A stretch of DNA of 64,000 nucleotides from Candidatus Nomurabacteria bacterium (lineage in GTDB: Bacteria; Patescibacteriota; Saccharimonadia; Saccharimonadales; Saccharimonadaceae): NCBI GenBank assembly GCA_031262695.1, contig JAISHF010000002.1:62001-126000 (forward strand). Reading direction: 5' to 3'. Below are positions 51,245-59,265 of this stretch, piece after piece. Position 1 is the first letter of the stretch. Every line of letters starts with the position of its first letter. The notes under the pieces were generated by a model, which worked only from the letters and a program-made list of their open reading frames with translations, was not told the DNA's origin and did no database searches. A program made the position numbers and the translations under genes.

Positions 51245-52942
51245 TTAGTATATCACACCTTCGCTGTATGAGACAACATCACGCATCAAATCGTCCCAGA
51301 TAGATTTGGCACCAGAGCCGCCACCGAGCACGCCGGCTCCACCATAGCGAACGCCGACCACCAACTCAGGGGGATTATCTTCGCTTGGGCTACACCAGCC
51401 AAAAAATGTGCCGGTTTGGCGGTCGTCATAATAGCCGCCAGCGGGATTCGGCACTTGGGCGGTGCCAGTTTTGCCACCGCAATAGCGAGTGTTAAAAAAT
51501 GAATCTTCTCGCGAAAGTAGATAAAGATTAATCGCCGAGTGGAGAACTCCGCGCATTTCGTGGCTAGTTTCTGCACTAATAATATTAGTTTCGGCAACTT
51601 GGCTGCCCTGCCCCTGAATAATCGTCGGGCGATAGCGGGTGCCGCTGCTAATAATAGCGCTAAAAGCGGCGGCATATTGCAGCATAGTCAGGCTTTCACA
51701 CTGGCCAAAAGTCATCAGGGCATAACAGTGGTTGGCGGCGTATGCCATATTTGGTGAGTTGACGAGGCCGGCGCTATCGGGCAATTCAATGCCGGTGGTT
51801 TTGCCAAACCCTAATTTCATCTGAAAATCGTAGAGTTTTTGGCGAGCCGCGAGATTTAGTGAGCCGCCGCCAATGCGTTCTAACATAGCAATAGAGCCGA
51901 CATTGAACGACCAGTCCATCGCCTCTTGGAAAGTCTGTATGCTGCCCGCAGCGCGGTCGGTCATATTTTGCACCCAGAGACCGTCAATGGTCAGGCCGCG
52001 ACTATTGAGGTAGGTGTCGGTGGGCTCAAGGGCGTTGTGGTGGAGCGCCGCGGCCATCGTTACGACCTTCATTACACTAGCTGGCTCATAGGCGTCGGTC
52101 AAAACTGGATTTGCAAAGTCGGCAAGCTCGTAATCGCCATAATTGGCAGGGTCATAACTATCCTTACTCGCCATAGCGAGAACTTCACCATTTGTGGCAT
52201 TATAAATAATGATATCTACAAACTCGGCACCGTAAGTAGCGGCCCATTTTTGGGATTTTTCTTCGGCCATCGCTTGCAAGTTGCGGTCAATGGTGAGGCG
52301 AATATCGGTGCCGTTTTCGGCGGGGACAAGTGTGTCAGCACGACCGACGGAGAGTGGCACATTGCGGAGGTCGGTGGTGGCTTTGCGGAGGCCGTCTTTG
52401 CCTACGAGCGACTGATTGAACGCCCCCTCCACGCCATATTGCCCCTGACCTTCTCCGTTCACAAAGCCTAAAATTCGGGCGCCAAGTTCGTTTTCTGGAT
52501 AAACACGCTTGGTGCTTTCTTCAAAACCGATGCCGGCAAGGTCAGCGGCTTTTAATTCTTCGGCGCGCTCACGCGAGATGTTGCGTGCCAACACGACATA
52601 GCGGCTTTTTTTAGCGGAGATGGCGGTATCAAATTTACTGGCGGCTTCTGAGCCTAGTTTTTCTTGAATAGCAGTGCGAGTAGCATAAACATCTTCAACC
52701 ATGGCATAGTCAACAAAAACAAGGTAAACTTGCTCGTTCAAAACGGCTGGCACACTAGTGACACCATCACGCCAATAGATTAGGCCACGACTAGCGCGGA
52801 GCTTCCACTCGTGGACTTGGGTTTGCTCGGCGGCCAGCACATAATCGTCGCGATGAAAGACTTGCATACTAAGTAGCCGCCCAAAAATCGCCAAAAAAGC
52901 GAGGGCGACGGCGATTGCCACAAATTTAATGCGTCGGTTCAT
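51245..52942 (-). CDS. Class B penicillin-binding protein (FtsI/PBP2-like)
   Basis: Division transpeptidase that cross-links new peptidoglycan. One N-terminal helix (about 5-26), a dimerisation domain, then the catalytic domain: Ser289-x-x-Lys292 in EPASVMKVV, SFN in DWSFNVGSIAML, and KTG in GGKTGTAQVP. The length of 565 aa is normal. TATAAT ends exactly six bases before ATG 52942, so it heads a leaderless unit followed by mraY, ftsW and murG. Confidence 0.93.
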   Translation of the reverse strand: MNRRIKFVAIAVALAFLAIFGRLLSMQVFHRDDYVLAAEQTQVHEWKLRASRGLIYWRDGVTSVPAVLNEQVYLVFVDYAMVEDVYATRTAIQEKLGSEAASKFDTAISAKKSRYVVLARNISRERAEELKAADLAGIGFEESTKRVYPENELGARILGFVNGEGQGQYGVEGAFNQSLVGKDGLRKATTDLRNVPLSVGRADTLVPAENGTDIRLTIDRNLQAMAEEKSQKWAATYGAEFVDIIIYNATNGEVLAMASKDSYDPANYGDYELADFANPVLTDAYEPASVMKVVTMAAALHHNALEPTDTYLNSRGLTIDGLWVQNMTDRAAGSIQTFQEAMDWSFNVGSIAMLERIGGGSLNLAARQKLYDFQMKLGFGKTTGIELPDSAGLVNSPNMAYAANHCYALMTFGQCESLTMLQYAAAFSAIISSGTRYRPTIIQGQGSQVAETNIISAETSHEMRGVLHSAINLYLLSREDSFFNTRYCGGKTGTAQVPNPAGGYYDDRQTGTFFGWCSPSEDNPPELVVGVRYGGAGVLGGGSGAKSIWDDLMRDVVSYSEGVIY

Positions 52943-52960
52943 AGCTCTATTATATCACGC

Positions 52961-53317
52961 CTAGCGCGTCATCGCTTGGGCGAGGTTGGAGTTTTGCACA
53001 TTGTTATAAGACGCTGTTTTGGCGTTTTTTAGCACGAGTTCGGCGCGTTTTTGATTGAGTTCAGAGACGGCTTGCTCTTGTTCGGAGATTTGATAGTCAA
53101 AGGACGAGACACGAGCGCCAAGGGCGAGCGTTAGCACACAAAGTACCAAAACGGCAACAGCGGCAACGGTGGTCATAATAGCCAGATTGTTGCGTGGCGT
53201 GTCTAGCACGCCGCCACCACGAACGCCAGAGCGAACGCTGTAAACACGCGAAAAATTAGTGCGTGCAAAAGAGCGGTTTTCAGGCTCTTCGTAAAAATTA
53301 TTATGGAATGTTCTCAT
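52961..53317 (-). CDS. FtsL-like single-pass division protein
   Basis: About 118 aa: a 50-residue cytoplasmic N-terminus, one membrane helix (AIMTTVAAVAVLVLCVLTLAL), and a short coiled coil (SFDYQISEQEQAVSELNQKR). Size, topology and position between rsmH and the class B PBP are those of FtsL, although sequence alone is not diagnostic. ATG 53317 is preferred over a TTG at 53347, because TATAAT at 53352-53357 would start transcription near 53345. No ribosome site is clear. Confidence 0.7.
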   Translation of the reverse strand: MRTFHNNFYEEPENRSFARTNFSRVYSVRSGVRGGGVLDTPRNNLAIMTTVAAVAVLVLCVLTLALGARVSSFDYQISEQEQAVSELNQKRAELVLKNAKTASYNNVQNSNLAQAMTR

Positions 53318-53472
53318 AAGGTTTGGAATTTCTATGCCTAACGGCAAGTTTATTATACTTTCTTTTTGTGTTTGTTGATGTTTGTAATTTGCTTTGTTCG
53401 GGGTTTTTGTTTATGAGCGGTTGATGCTTTGTATTGCATTTGTGTATACATTGTCAATACAATTGCTCCTGA

Positions 53473-53501
53473 GTGTCGCACGAAAGCAACACGTGCGACA
53501 C
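53473..53501. other. Perfect 10-bp hairpin between ftsL-like gene and small ORF
   Basis: GTGTCGCACG and CGTGCGACAC pair around a 9-base loop. It lies 31 bases after the 22-codon frame and about 155 bases before the ftsL-like gene (reading the minus strand), with no T run, so it may pause or process RNA instead of ending it. Confidence 0.6.
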
Positions 53502-53531
53502 CTAAAAGAGCGTGTCATAAACAAAAGTTGG

Positions 53532-53600
53532 CTAGCGTGGGCGCTTCACAGCAACCGTAGCGGTTGAGGACGCGAATTTGACAAAGATTTGTCGTGGCAT
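53532..53600 (-). CDS. Small ORF, 22 aa, with strong ribosome site
   Basis: AAAGGAGG lies six bases before ATG 53600, and the peptide (starting MPRQIFVKFASSTATVAV) is basic at its end. It sits 36 bases after the rsmH stop. It could be a real small protein or a leader peptide that affects the ftsL-like gene. The 53318-53531 stretch otherwise holds a hairpin and a GAACAAAAACC-type motif. Confidence 0.4.
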   Translation of the reverse strand: MPRQIFVKFASSTATVAVKRPR

Positions 53601-53636
53601 AGTGCCTCCTTTTTGTTTTTTATTTTTCTACGAGTT

Positions 53637-54506
53637 TTAGGCTCGCGCGGCGAAGCGGATCTTGGCAGATCGCGCCCGTGGATTATTTGCTAATTCTTGA
53701 ACACCAGCGGTTAGGAACTTTTTGTTCGTAATCAACTTACTTTCTAGGCCTTTGTTTGCTTCGTCAGTAAGCCAAGTTTTAACAATGCGGTCTTCTAGAC
53801 TATGGAACGAGATAATGCAGAGTCGCCCGCCCGGATTTAATAAATCTGGCAGCAGCGGTAGCATACGCTCCAAAAGACCGAGTTCGTCGTTCACCTCAAT
53901 GCGGAGGGCCTGAAAAAATTGGGTGGCAGGATGGTGGCGACTATAAGGCGAGTGTTTTTTAATCAAATCGGCGAGTTCTTGAGTGGTGCTAAAAGGCCGC
54001 GCGTGGGTAATTTCCCGTGCGATTTTGATGGCCATACCACTCCGAACTTCACCATATTTGACAAAAATGTTCGCTAAATCTCGTTCGCTATATGTATTGA
54101 CGACTGTTTTGGCCGTCAAAGTTTGCGTTTGGTCCATTCGCATGTCCAAATCGCCCTCTCGCATAAACGAAAATCCGCGTTCGCCTCTGTCTAACTGTGG
54201 TGATGAAACTCCTAAATCGGCCAGAATTAAGTCAAAACGTCGCTTAGTTTGAGCGAGTTCCCTTGCCGCCGCCAAAAAATCCGCGTGCATTAGGGTAGCA
54301 CCTTGGGCCTTGATATCATTAAGACTATCAAGCGCCATCTGGTCACGGTCCACTAATACGGACTTTTTGTAAGCCTTGGTTGCCTGCAAAATTGCCCGTG
54401 CGTGGCCGCCAAACCCAGCCGTCAAGTCTAATAGACTCTCGCCGTCCTTTGGTTGCAACACATTGAGCACTTCTGCTAGCATTACTGGTTGATGAAGTTG
54501 TTCCAT
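53637..54506 (-). CDS. rsmH: 16S rRNA (cytosine-1402-N4)-methyltransferase
   Basis: SAM-dependent methylase of 16S rRNA C1402 (also called MraW). Motif I reads LLDLTAGFGGHARAIL, and the catalytic region includes DLGVSSPQLDRGERGFSF. IISFHSLEDRIVK is the C-terminal hallmark. It has 289 aa. TAAAAT ends exactly six bases before ATG 54506. mraZ, which usually precedes it, is absent; the upstream region holds a structured stretch instead. Confidence 0.95.
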   Translation of the reverse strand: MEQLHQPVMLAEVLNVLQPKDGESLLDLTAGFGGHARAILQATKAYKKSVLVDRDQMALDSLNDIKAQGATLMHADFLAAARELAQTKRRFDLILADLGVSSPQLDRGERGFSFMREGDLDMRMDQTQTLTAKTVVNTYSERDLANIFVKYGEVRSGMAIKIAREITHARPFSTTQELADLIKKHSPYSRHHPATQFFQALRIEVNDELGLLERMLPLLPDLLNPGGRLCIISFHSLEDRIVKTWLTDEANKGLESKLITNKKFLTAGVQELANNPRARSAKIRFAARA

Positions 54507-54522
54507 TTTTTTATTTTATCAC

Positions 54523-54771
54523 AAAGTCTAGACATCTGATAACCAAGCGTTTTTGTTTTATGTTTGTTTAATAACGCCGTCGTTATGCTTTCACTGACCG
54601 TAGCCAATGATTCACGAAAGTTGAGAGACTTATATAAAACGGCGCGAAAGGGTGGGAGGTTTACAACTTTTCGGTTGTAAATGTGTAAAGTGCGTACGCT
54701 ATATTTAATCGAGGTAGCGCGGTCGTGTTTTTCAGGACCTCGTCGCTTTTGCTACCAGATGTCTAGACTTT
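54523..54771 (-). ncRNA. Candidate structured RNA upstream of rsmH
   Basis: A 16-bp perfect inverted repeat (AAAGTCTAGACATCTG at 54523-54538, its complement at 54756-54771) encloses 217 bases with no convincing frame. Inside are GGTAGC/GCTACC (54713-54756), TTTACAAC/GTTGTAAA (54660-54681) and ATAACG/CGTTAT (54571-54586) hairpins. A minus-strand promoter lies upstream at 54814-54842. It is not recognised as RNase P, tmRNA, SRP or 6S RNA. Alternatively the GTCTAGAC palindromes in both arms are protein-binding sites. Confidence 0.45.
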
Positions 54772-54813
54772 GGATTTGTTAAGGTTTTTGTTTGTTTTGG
54801 TCTGTCTAACCCT

Positions 54814-54842
54814 ATTTTACAATGCTTTTTCGCACATTGCAA
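54814..54842 (-). promoter_or_regulatory. Promoter reading into the structured region before rsmH
   Basis: TTGCAA, 17 bases and TAAAAT on the minus strand. Transcription would start near 54807, about 35 bases before the inverted-repeat RNA candidate. Confidence 0.5.
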
Positions 54843-54874
54843 GACCTTTTTTACATTATTTTTATTTTGCAACT

Positions 54875-54971
54875 AGTTTTCCACAGGTTCCAGATTTGGC
54901 AAGGTGTAAAAGCCCTGTGGAAAACTCTCCCCTCCTCTGTTGGCTCGTGTTTTTGGCAAGTTTTCCACTAT
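54875..54971. promoter_or_regulatory. Three DnaA-box-like sites
   Basis: TTTTCCACA at 54877-54885, its complement TGTGGAAAA at 54916-54924 (part of a 13-bp inverted repeat AGTTTTCCACAGG), and TTTTCCACT at 54961-54969. The DnaA consensus is TTATCCACA. This is the AT-rich half of the 590-bp gap between rsmH and the 55096 gene; the remaining 54972-55095 holds CCGAACAAAAACCCGAAC. Confidence 0.4.
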
Positions 54972-55095
54972 TGCACTATATATTGTATTGTGTCATAATA
55001 CCCGAACAAAAACCCGAACATCTGCACTTGCATTTTGTGCCAAATTGTTTCATAAAACCCGAACGCTAGGGGTGGTCCGCCCTGCGCCTAAGGCT

Positions 55096-56064
55096 TTACT
55101 CCGACTTGGCGTCGGCGTCGTCGAGGAGCTTTTTGCCTTTGACTTCGTAGCGTTTGCCGGTAGTGGCGGAGATGAAGTAGTTTTCGTCTACTAGGTTTAC
55201 GAGCATAGATAAGTCCTTATCATCGGCGATGATGATTTTGCCGTTTTCGGAGAGCATCAGCGGCAGCTGCATTTCGTCCGCGAATTCCATTAACTTATCT
55301 TGACTGACGGCGGCGAGGTCGGCGTCGTCTAGTTTTTTCACTAGCGCCTTCTTTTCTTTGAGCATTTCAGTTAAATCTAGGCCCTCAGCGAGCGTCAAAT
55401 CATAGGCGTTAGATAATTCTTCGGCCTTGGCTGGGGCGAGAGCGGTCATAGCGACATCAAACTGGAATAGTCGCTCAAACTTGCCGCGATTTAGCGCCAC
55501 AAGTTGCCAGCCGTTGGTGCCGTCATCTACCACCAAAACTTCGTTGCCCTCGGGCACACGGATGCCGACCGAGGCCGAAAACGGCTCTAATTTTTCGCCA
55601 CGGAGTTCCCACGAGCCTTTGTCGGAAAGTGCCTGCGAGCCAGATAACCCCTTGATGACATAGCAATTCTTGTTGTTGCCGCCGTCGCCATAGTTAAACT
55701 TGGCGGCGACACCCTTGATGCGGCGAAAATCGTGGTCTTCGCCCGAAAAATAGATAATGTCGGCATATTCTTTCTCAATCAAGTTAATTAGGGTTGCGGC
55801 ACGATTAACCTCGTCCAGATTCATTACGAGCACGGCTTTATCGTTGGTTTGGTTTTCTAGCCGCTGCACCGAGAGGTCGTTCTCTATTCCTTTGTTGACA
55901 AAGGCCACCAAATCCTCCAAAAAGAGCCGCCGGATGCCGGCCTCTAACTCGTTGGCGAGCCGCACCTTGTAGGGTGTATAATTTTTGTTAAAAAAGAAAA
56001 GTTCCATGGTGGCGTTTTTCGCCCATTCCCCTGCCCTGTTCGCCCAGTTAAATAAATCAAACAT
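55096..56064 (-). CDS. Hypothetical protein, 322 aa
   Basis: I do not recognise the family with confidence. It is soluble, acidic at the C-terminus and has no signal peptide. The middle includes a strand-rich core (VRVP-like IRVPEGNEVLVVDDG, RGKFERLFQFDVAM), and the last 40 residues are charged. It has its own upstream promoter box near 56125 with a short frame (56090-56116) before it. It is co-directional with greA but separated by 84 bases. Function unknown. Confidence 0.6.
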   Translation of the reverse strand: MFDLFNWANRAGEWAKNATMELFFFNKNYTPYKVRLANELEAGIRRLFLEDLVAFVNKGIENDLSVQRLENQTNDKAVLVMNLDEVNRAATLINLIEKEYADIIYFSGEDHDFRRIKGVAAKFNYGDGGNNKNCYVIKGLSGSQALSDKGSWELRGEKLEPFSASVGIRVPEGNEVLVVDDGTNGWQLVALNRGKFERLFQFDVAMTALAPAKAEELSNAYDLTLAEGLDLTEMLKEKKALVKKLDDADLAAVSQDKLMEFADEMQLPLMLSENGKIIIADDKDLSMLVNLVDENYFISATTGKRYEVKGKKLLDDADAKSE

Positions 56065-56089
56065 ATTTTTACGGCTGACGCCGAATTTA

Positions 56090-56116
56090 CTAATCGCGTC
56101 GCCAAACTCCTTTCAT
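56090..56116 (-). CDS. Possible 8-codon upstream ORF
   Basis: TATAAT (56125-56130) lies eight bases before ATG 56116, which reads MKGVWRRD then stop. The next ATG downstream begins the 322-aa gene. It might be translated as a leaderless leader peptide; the AAAGGAG inside it is 40 bases from the main start. Confidence 0.25.
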   Translation of the reverse strand: MKGVWRRD

Positions 56117-56148
56117 ATAGATATATTATACACTATCTGGGCTAAATG

Positions 56149-56601
56149 CTAGGCAATTTCAGTGATAATGTAGGTGATTTTGCCCTTGGGGGCGTTAAAT
56201 TCTACCTCGTCGCCAACTTTGTGGCCCATCAGCACAAGCCCGAGGGGGCTTTCAGAGCTCAGTTTGCTTTGCAAAGGGTTGGCTTCTACGGGGCTAACAA
56301 TTTGATATGCAACCTCTTTTTTGTCGTCTCTCAGGGTAATTTTGCTGCCTAGCACGACTTTGTCGGACTTTTTAGACTTGATAATCGTGGCATGCTCTAA
56401 AATATGCTCAATCTCTTGGACGCGGCTTTCTAGGACTTTTTGTGCTTCGCGGGCGGCGTCATATTCGGCGTTCTCGGAGAGGTCGCCAAAACTACGGGCA
56501 TAGGCCAAATCCTCGGCAATTTGCGGGCGCTTTGCCACTAGCGTTGCCAGCTCGGCTTTAAGTTCTTCGCGCTTATCAGCAGTAATTTCTAGTTTATTCA
56601 T
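56149..56601 (-). CDS. greA: Transcription elongation factor GreA
   Basis: Rescues backtracked RNA polymerase by stimulating transcript cleavage. The coiled-coil tip has the conserved acidic residues in SFGDLSENAEYDAAREAQ. The C-terminal FKBP-like domain ends NAPKGKITYIITEI and contains SPLGLVLMGHKVGDEV. It is 150 aa. GGAAGG lies about eight bases upstream of the ATG. Confidence 0.95.
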   Translation of the reverse strand: MNKLEITADKREELKAELATLVAKRPQIAEDLAYARSFGDLSENAEYDAAREAQKVLESRVQEIEHILEHATIIKSKKSDKVVLGSKITLRDDKKEVAYQIVSPVEANPLQSKLSSESPLGLVLMGHKVGDEVEFNAPKGKITYIITEIA

Positions 56602-56646
56602 ATCTTCCTTTCCGTAACCTCTACCGCACCCCGCGGACTATGCCTA

Positions 56647-57897
56647 TTATAGCAAACTGGCAAAAAATGTCAAGAGTTCATCTGGAGCGACCAATTCTGG
56701 CTCGCCCGTGCGGGATTTTAGCTCAATTTTGCCCTGCCCCAAAGTTTTGTCGCTCACCACAACCCGATACGGGATGCCGAGAAGATCGGCGTCGGCCAAC
56801 TTTTCGCCGACGCGAGCGTCGCGGTCGTCCCACAACACCTCTATGCCAGCCTGTATAAATTTTGTGTACAACTCATTTGCTTGGCGCTCCCCTGCTTCGC
56901 CGATGCCAACAAGATAAACTTGGAACGGGGCCACAGCGGCTGGCCAGACTAGGCCCCTTTCGTCGCTGAATTTTTCGGCAAGCACGCCCATTACGCGGGT
57001 GATGCCGATACCGTAAGAGCCGAGATAAAGCGGGTGTTTTTGCCCGTCCTCGCCCATGAACTCTACGCCCATATCGCGCGCCTTGGCGTCGCCAAAATTA
57101 AAGATGTTGCCGACCTCGGCGCTCCTAACCTTTTCTAGTTTAGACTTGTCTAGACCGAGTTCTGCCACAGCGTCATCTAAGACCTCTTCGTTTACAGCAA
57201 TATTCCGTGCGCGGTCTAGGTAGAGCCAGTCCTCGCCAGCGTCGCAAATAGTCTGATATTCGTGGCTAAATTTAGTAAAAGCACCACCACTAGCAAAAGT
57301 AACAAAAGTATCCTGCCCTAGCCCAAGTTGCTCAAAAACCCGCCCGTAAGCCTGCTTGACCTTCTCGTAATAATCGGCGAGGTCTTGCTCGCTGGTGTGC
57401 ATAGAATACATATCTTTCATCACAAATTCGCGGCCGCGCATAATGCCCGATTTGGCGCGGAGTTCATTGCGTAGTTTAGTCTGGAACTGATAAACCGAAA
57501 CTGGCAAATCGCGATAGCTAGTCAGTTCGCGGCCGACAGTTTGCAAAATCGCCTCCTCGTGGCTCCAAGCGAGGCCGACCTCGGTCTCGTCTTTGAGTTT
57601 GGTCTTAAACCAGACATCTACAACCTCGTCATCCCAGCGGCCAGTCGTTTGCCAGACTTCGCGCGGTTGCAGGCTAGACATCACGAGTTCCGCCCCGCCG
57701 ACAGCGTTCATCTCGCGGCGAACAATATTTTTAATTTTTTCTAGCACCCGGAGACCGATTGGCAAATAGGCATACACCCCTGCCATCTGGCGATTGACAT
57801 AGCCAGCACGAGTAAGCAGGCGCGCGTTTTTGCTTGGCTCCTCGGCGGCACTCTGCTCGGTTTTGCTTGTTTTAATCCAAAAATCAGTTCGCTTCAT
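56647..57897 (-). CDS. proS: Prolyl-tRNA synthetase, short form
   Basis: Charges tRNA-Pro. Class II motifs are visible: motif 2 in FQTKLRNELRAKSGIMRGREFVMKD (with Arg residues) and motif 3 in YLGSYGIGITRVMGVLAE. The C-terminal anticodon-binding domain begins VAPFQVYLVGIG. At 416 aa it lacks the editing insertion found in the long bacterial form, so it matches the short group. A TAATAT box is next to the ATG and no ribosome site is clear. Confidence 0.93.
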   Translation of the reverse strand: MKRTDFWIKTSKTEQSAAEEPSKNARLLTRAGYVNRQMAGVYAYLPIGLRVLEKIKNIVRREMNAVGGAELVMSSLQPREVWQTTGRWDDEVVDVWFKTKLKDETEVGLAWSHEEAILQTVGRELTSYRDLPVSVYQFQTKLRNELRAKSGIMRGREFVMKDMYSMHTSEQDLADYYEKVKQAYGRVFEQLGLGQDTFVTFASGGAFTKFSHEYQTICDAGEDWLYLDRARNIAVNEEVLDDAVAELGLDKSKLEKVRSAEVGNIFNFGDAKARDMGVEFMGEDGQKHPLYLGSYGIGITRVMGVLAEKFSDERGLVWPAAVAPFQVYLVGIGEAGERQANELYTKFIQAGIEVLWDDRDARVGEKLADADLLGIPYRVVVSDKTLGQGKIELKSRTGEPELVAPDELLTFFASLL

Positions 57898-57927
57898 ATA
57901 ATATATATTATCACAAATCAGCGAAAA

Positions 57928-59223
57928 TTAAAAACCGGGGATTTGGAAGGCATTGGCGGGTGGAAGAGCTGGGGCCTGGGCAGGCTCTGTCGTTGTGGTT
58001 GGCTCCGTAGTTAGAGCCGGCGGCGCAGCAGGTGGCTCGGCAGGATTAAACTCTGGTGGCAACGGCAAACGATTCTCAATCAAGCGTTGGACTTCGGCGA
58101 TGGTTGGCGTGGCGGCCTTGATGGGGTCAGGTGGCAATTCGGGTAGCGGGGCGGGAGTTGGGGCTGGCTCAGGGGTTGGTTCTGGGGTAGGTTCTGGCGT
58201 GGGCTCAGGGGTTGGTTCTGGCGATGCTAACTGATCCACGAAAGCCACTGGGTCGGTCGGTTGCTCAATGATGTCAGCGTTCGGTGCCAAAAAATCATCT
58301 TGCGGGACGATTAATTCGCTTGGCGGCGGCAAGGTTGCTGGGTCGCCGTCGGGCGCCCCGCTATCAGACGATGCTGGCTCTGGTGCCAGCGGCTGGTCCT
58401 CAGGAGCAGGTATTGCGTCAACCTCTGAGGTGCCGACATTGGCCATCACGGCGTGCTGGTCGGCGCCGACAGACATCAGACGAGCGGCGAGGCTCATAAT
58501 GGCTGGCGTGGTGCGGTCATTAGTGAAGCGGTTAGAAACGGCAACTAGCCCCGCCAAAAGTGCTGTCGCTACCTCTTTGCTGATTTCGTGCTGGTCGTTG
58601 AGATTCTCAATTAGCTCGGTTGTCGCCTCGGTGAGAGTGCCGACATCAGGTTCCCAGATGATGTCGCCGAGCTTCTTGGCCTCGGCGGCGTCAGCACGGA
58701 CAACAATACTAGCAGCCTTGGCGTTATGCATAATTTTGTTATGCTCGGCAAGAGCGGCGTCAAAATCGTCGGCATTTTTGACATCAAGCGCCAAAACGAG
58801 GTCAATATTAAAGTCGCCGCGGGTAAATTGCAGGTCTTTTTCGTCAATTATAGTGCGATAAGGGGTGATATAAATGCGGACAAAATCGCCGTCAACCTTG
58901 TAGCGGAGGTGGTCGGCCTTCTCCTTATTGAGGCTAATGATGAAATCTTGGAGACTGTTGGTATTGGTCTCAAAAACTTTTTCGGGATTCAAAAATTCAA
59001 TACTCTCAGGGAGCGCGCCAGAAAAAATCGCCGTGGCGTTTTTGCCGGCGGCGTCAAGGGCGAGGGTGAGAGCGAAAGCGCTGGTGAGTTCCTCTGGTGT
59101 CGGGTTTTTAGAGAGGGCAACGAGGATATTTTGGGCATTCTGAATCGCCTCAGCGACTGGCTTGCTGCCAGATGAGGGGACGACCGTCTGGTCTGGGGCT
59201 GGCTTATTTGTGTTTGGTTGCAT
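57928..59223 (-). CDS. Degenerate DHH-like protein with Pro-Glu-Pro-Thr repeats
   Basis: The first 230 residues follow the fold pattern of DHH phosphoesterases such as NrnA (AQNILVALSKNPTPEELTSAFALT where active enzymes have an HxxPDGDAxGS-type motif, then LVLALDVKNADDFDA and TALLAGLVAVSNRFTN). The metal-binding His/Asp residues and the DHH motif are missing. A Pro-rich tail includes PEPT repeated four times. The start MQPNTNKPAPDQ at 59223 follows TTGCAA-N17-TACAAT and eight bases. It is probably not catalytic; perhaps a c-di-AMP/pAp-binding or scaffold protein. Confidence 0.7.
   Translation of the reverse strand: MQPNTNKPAPDQTVVPSSGSKPVAEAIQNAQNILVALSKNPTPEELTSAFALTLALDAAGKNATAIFSGALPESIEFLNPEKVFETNTNSLQDFIISLNKEKADHLRYKVDGDFVRIYITPYRTIIDEKDLQFTRGDFNIDLVLALDVKNADDFDAALAEHNKIMHNAKAASIVVRADAAEAKKLGDIIWEPDVGTLTEATTELIENLNDQHEISKEVATALLAGLVAVSNRFTNDRTTPAIMSLAARLMSVGADQHAVMANVGTSEVDAIPAPEDQPLAPEPASSDSGAPDGDPATLPPPSELIVPQDDFLAPNADIIEQPTDPVAFVDQLASPEPTPEPTPEPTPEPTPEPAPTPAPLPELPPDPIKAATPTIAEVQRLIENRLPLPPEFNPAEPPAAPPALTTEPTTTTEPAQAPALPPANAFQIPGF
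58161..58221. repeat. 12-bp tandem repeat coding PEPT units
   Basis: Units alternating GGTTGGTTCTGG and close variants give the Pro-Glu-Pro-Thr repeats in the 57928-59223 gene. Copy number may vary between strains. Confidence 0.75.
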
Positions 59224-59265
59224 ACACCGACATTGTATCACACTTATGCTAAAATTGCAAGATGT

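Noticed and set aside
54840-55000. Replication origin at the DnaA-box-like cluster
   Set aside because: No dnaA, dnaN or rpmH nearby, and genes on both sides run on the same strand with no switch. Three imperfect boxes are too few to call an origin.
54770-55069. 99-aa plus-strand frame in the rsmH upstream gap
   Set aside because: Very Phe/Leu/Cys-rich translation of AT-rich DNA with no ribosome site; overlaps the promoter and DnaA-like boxes.
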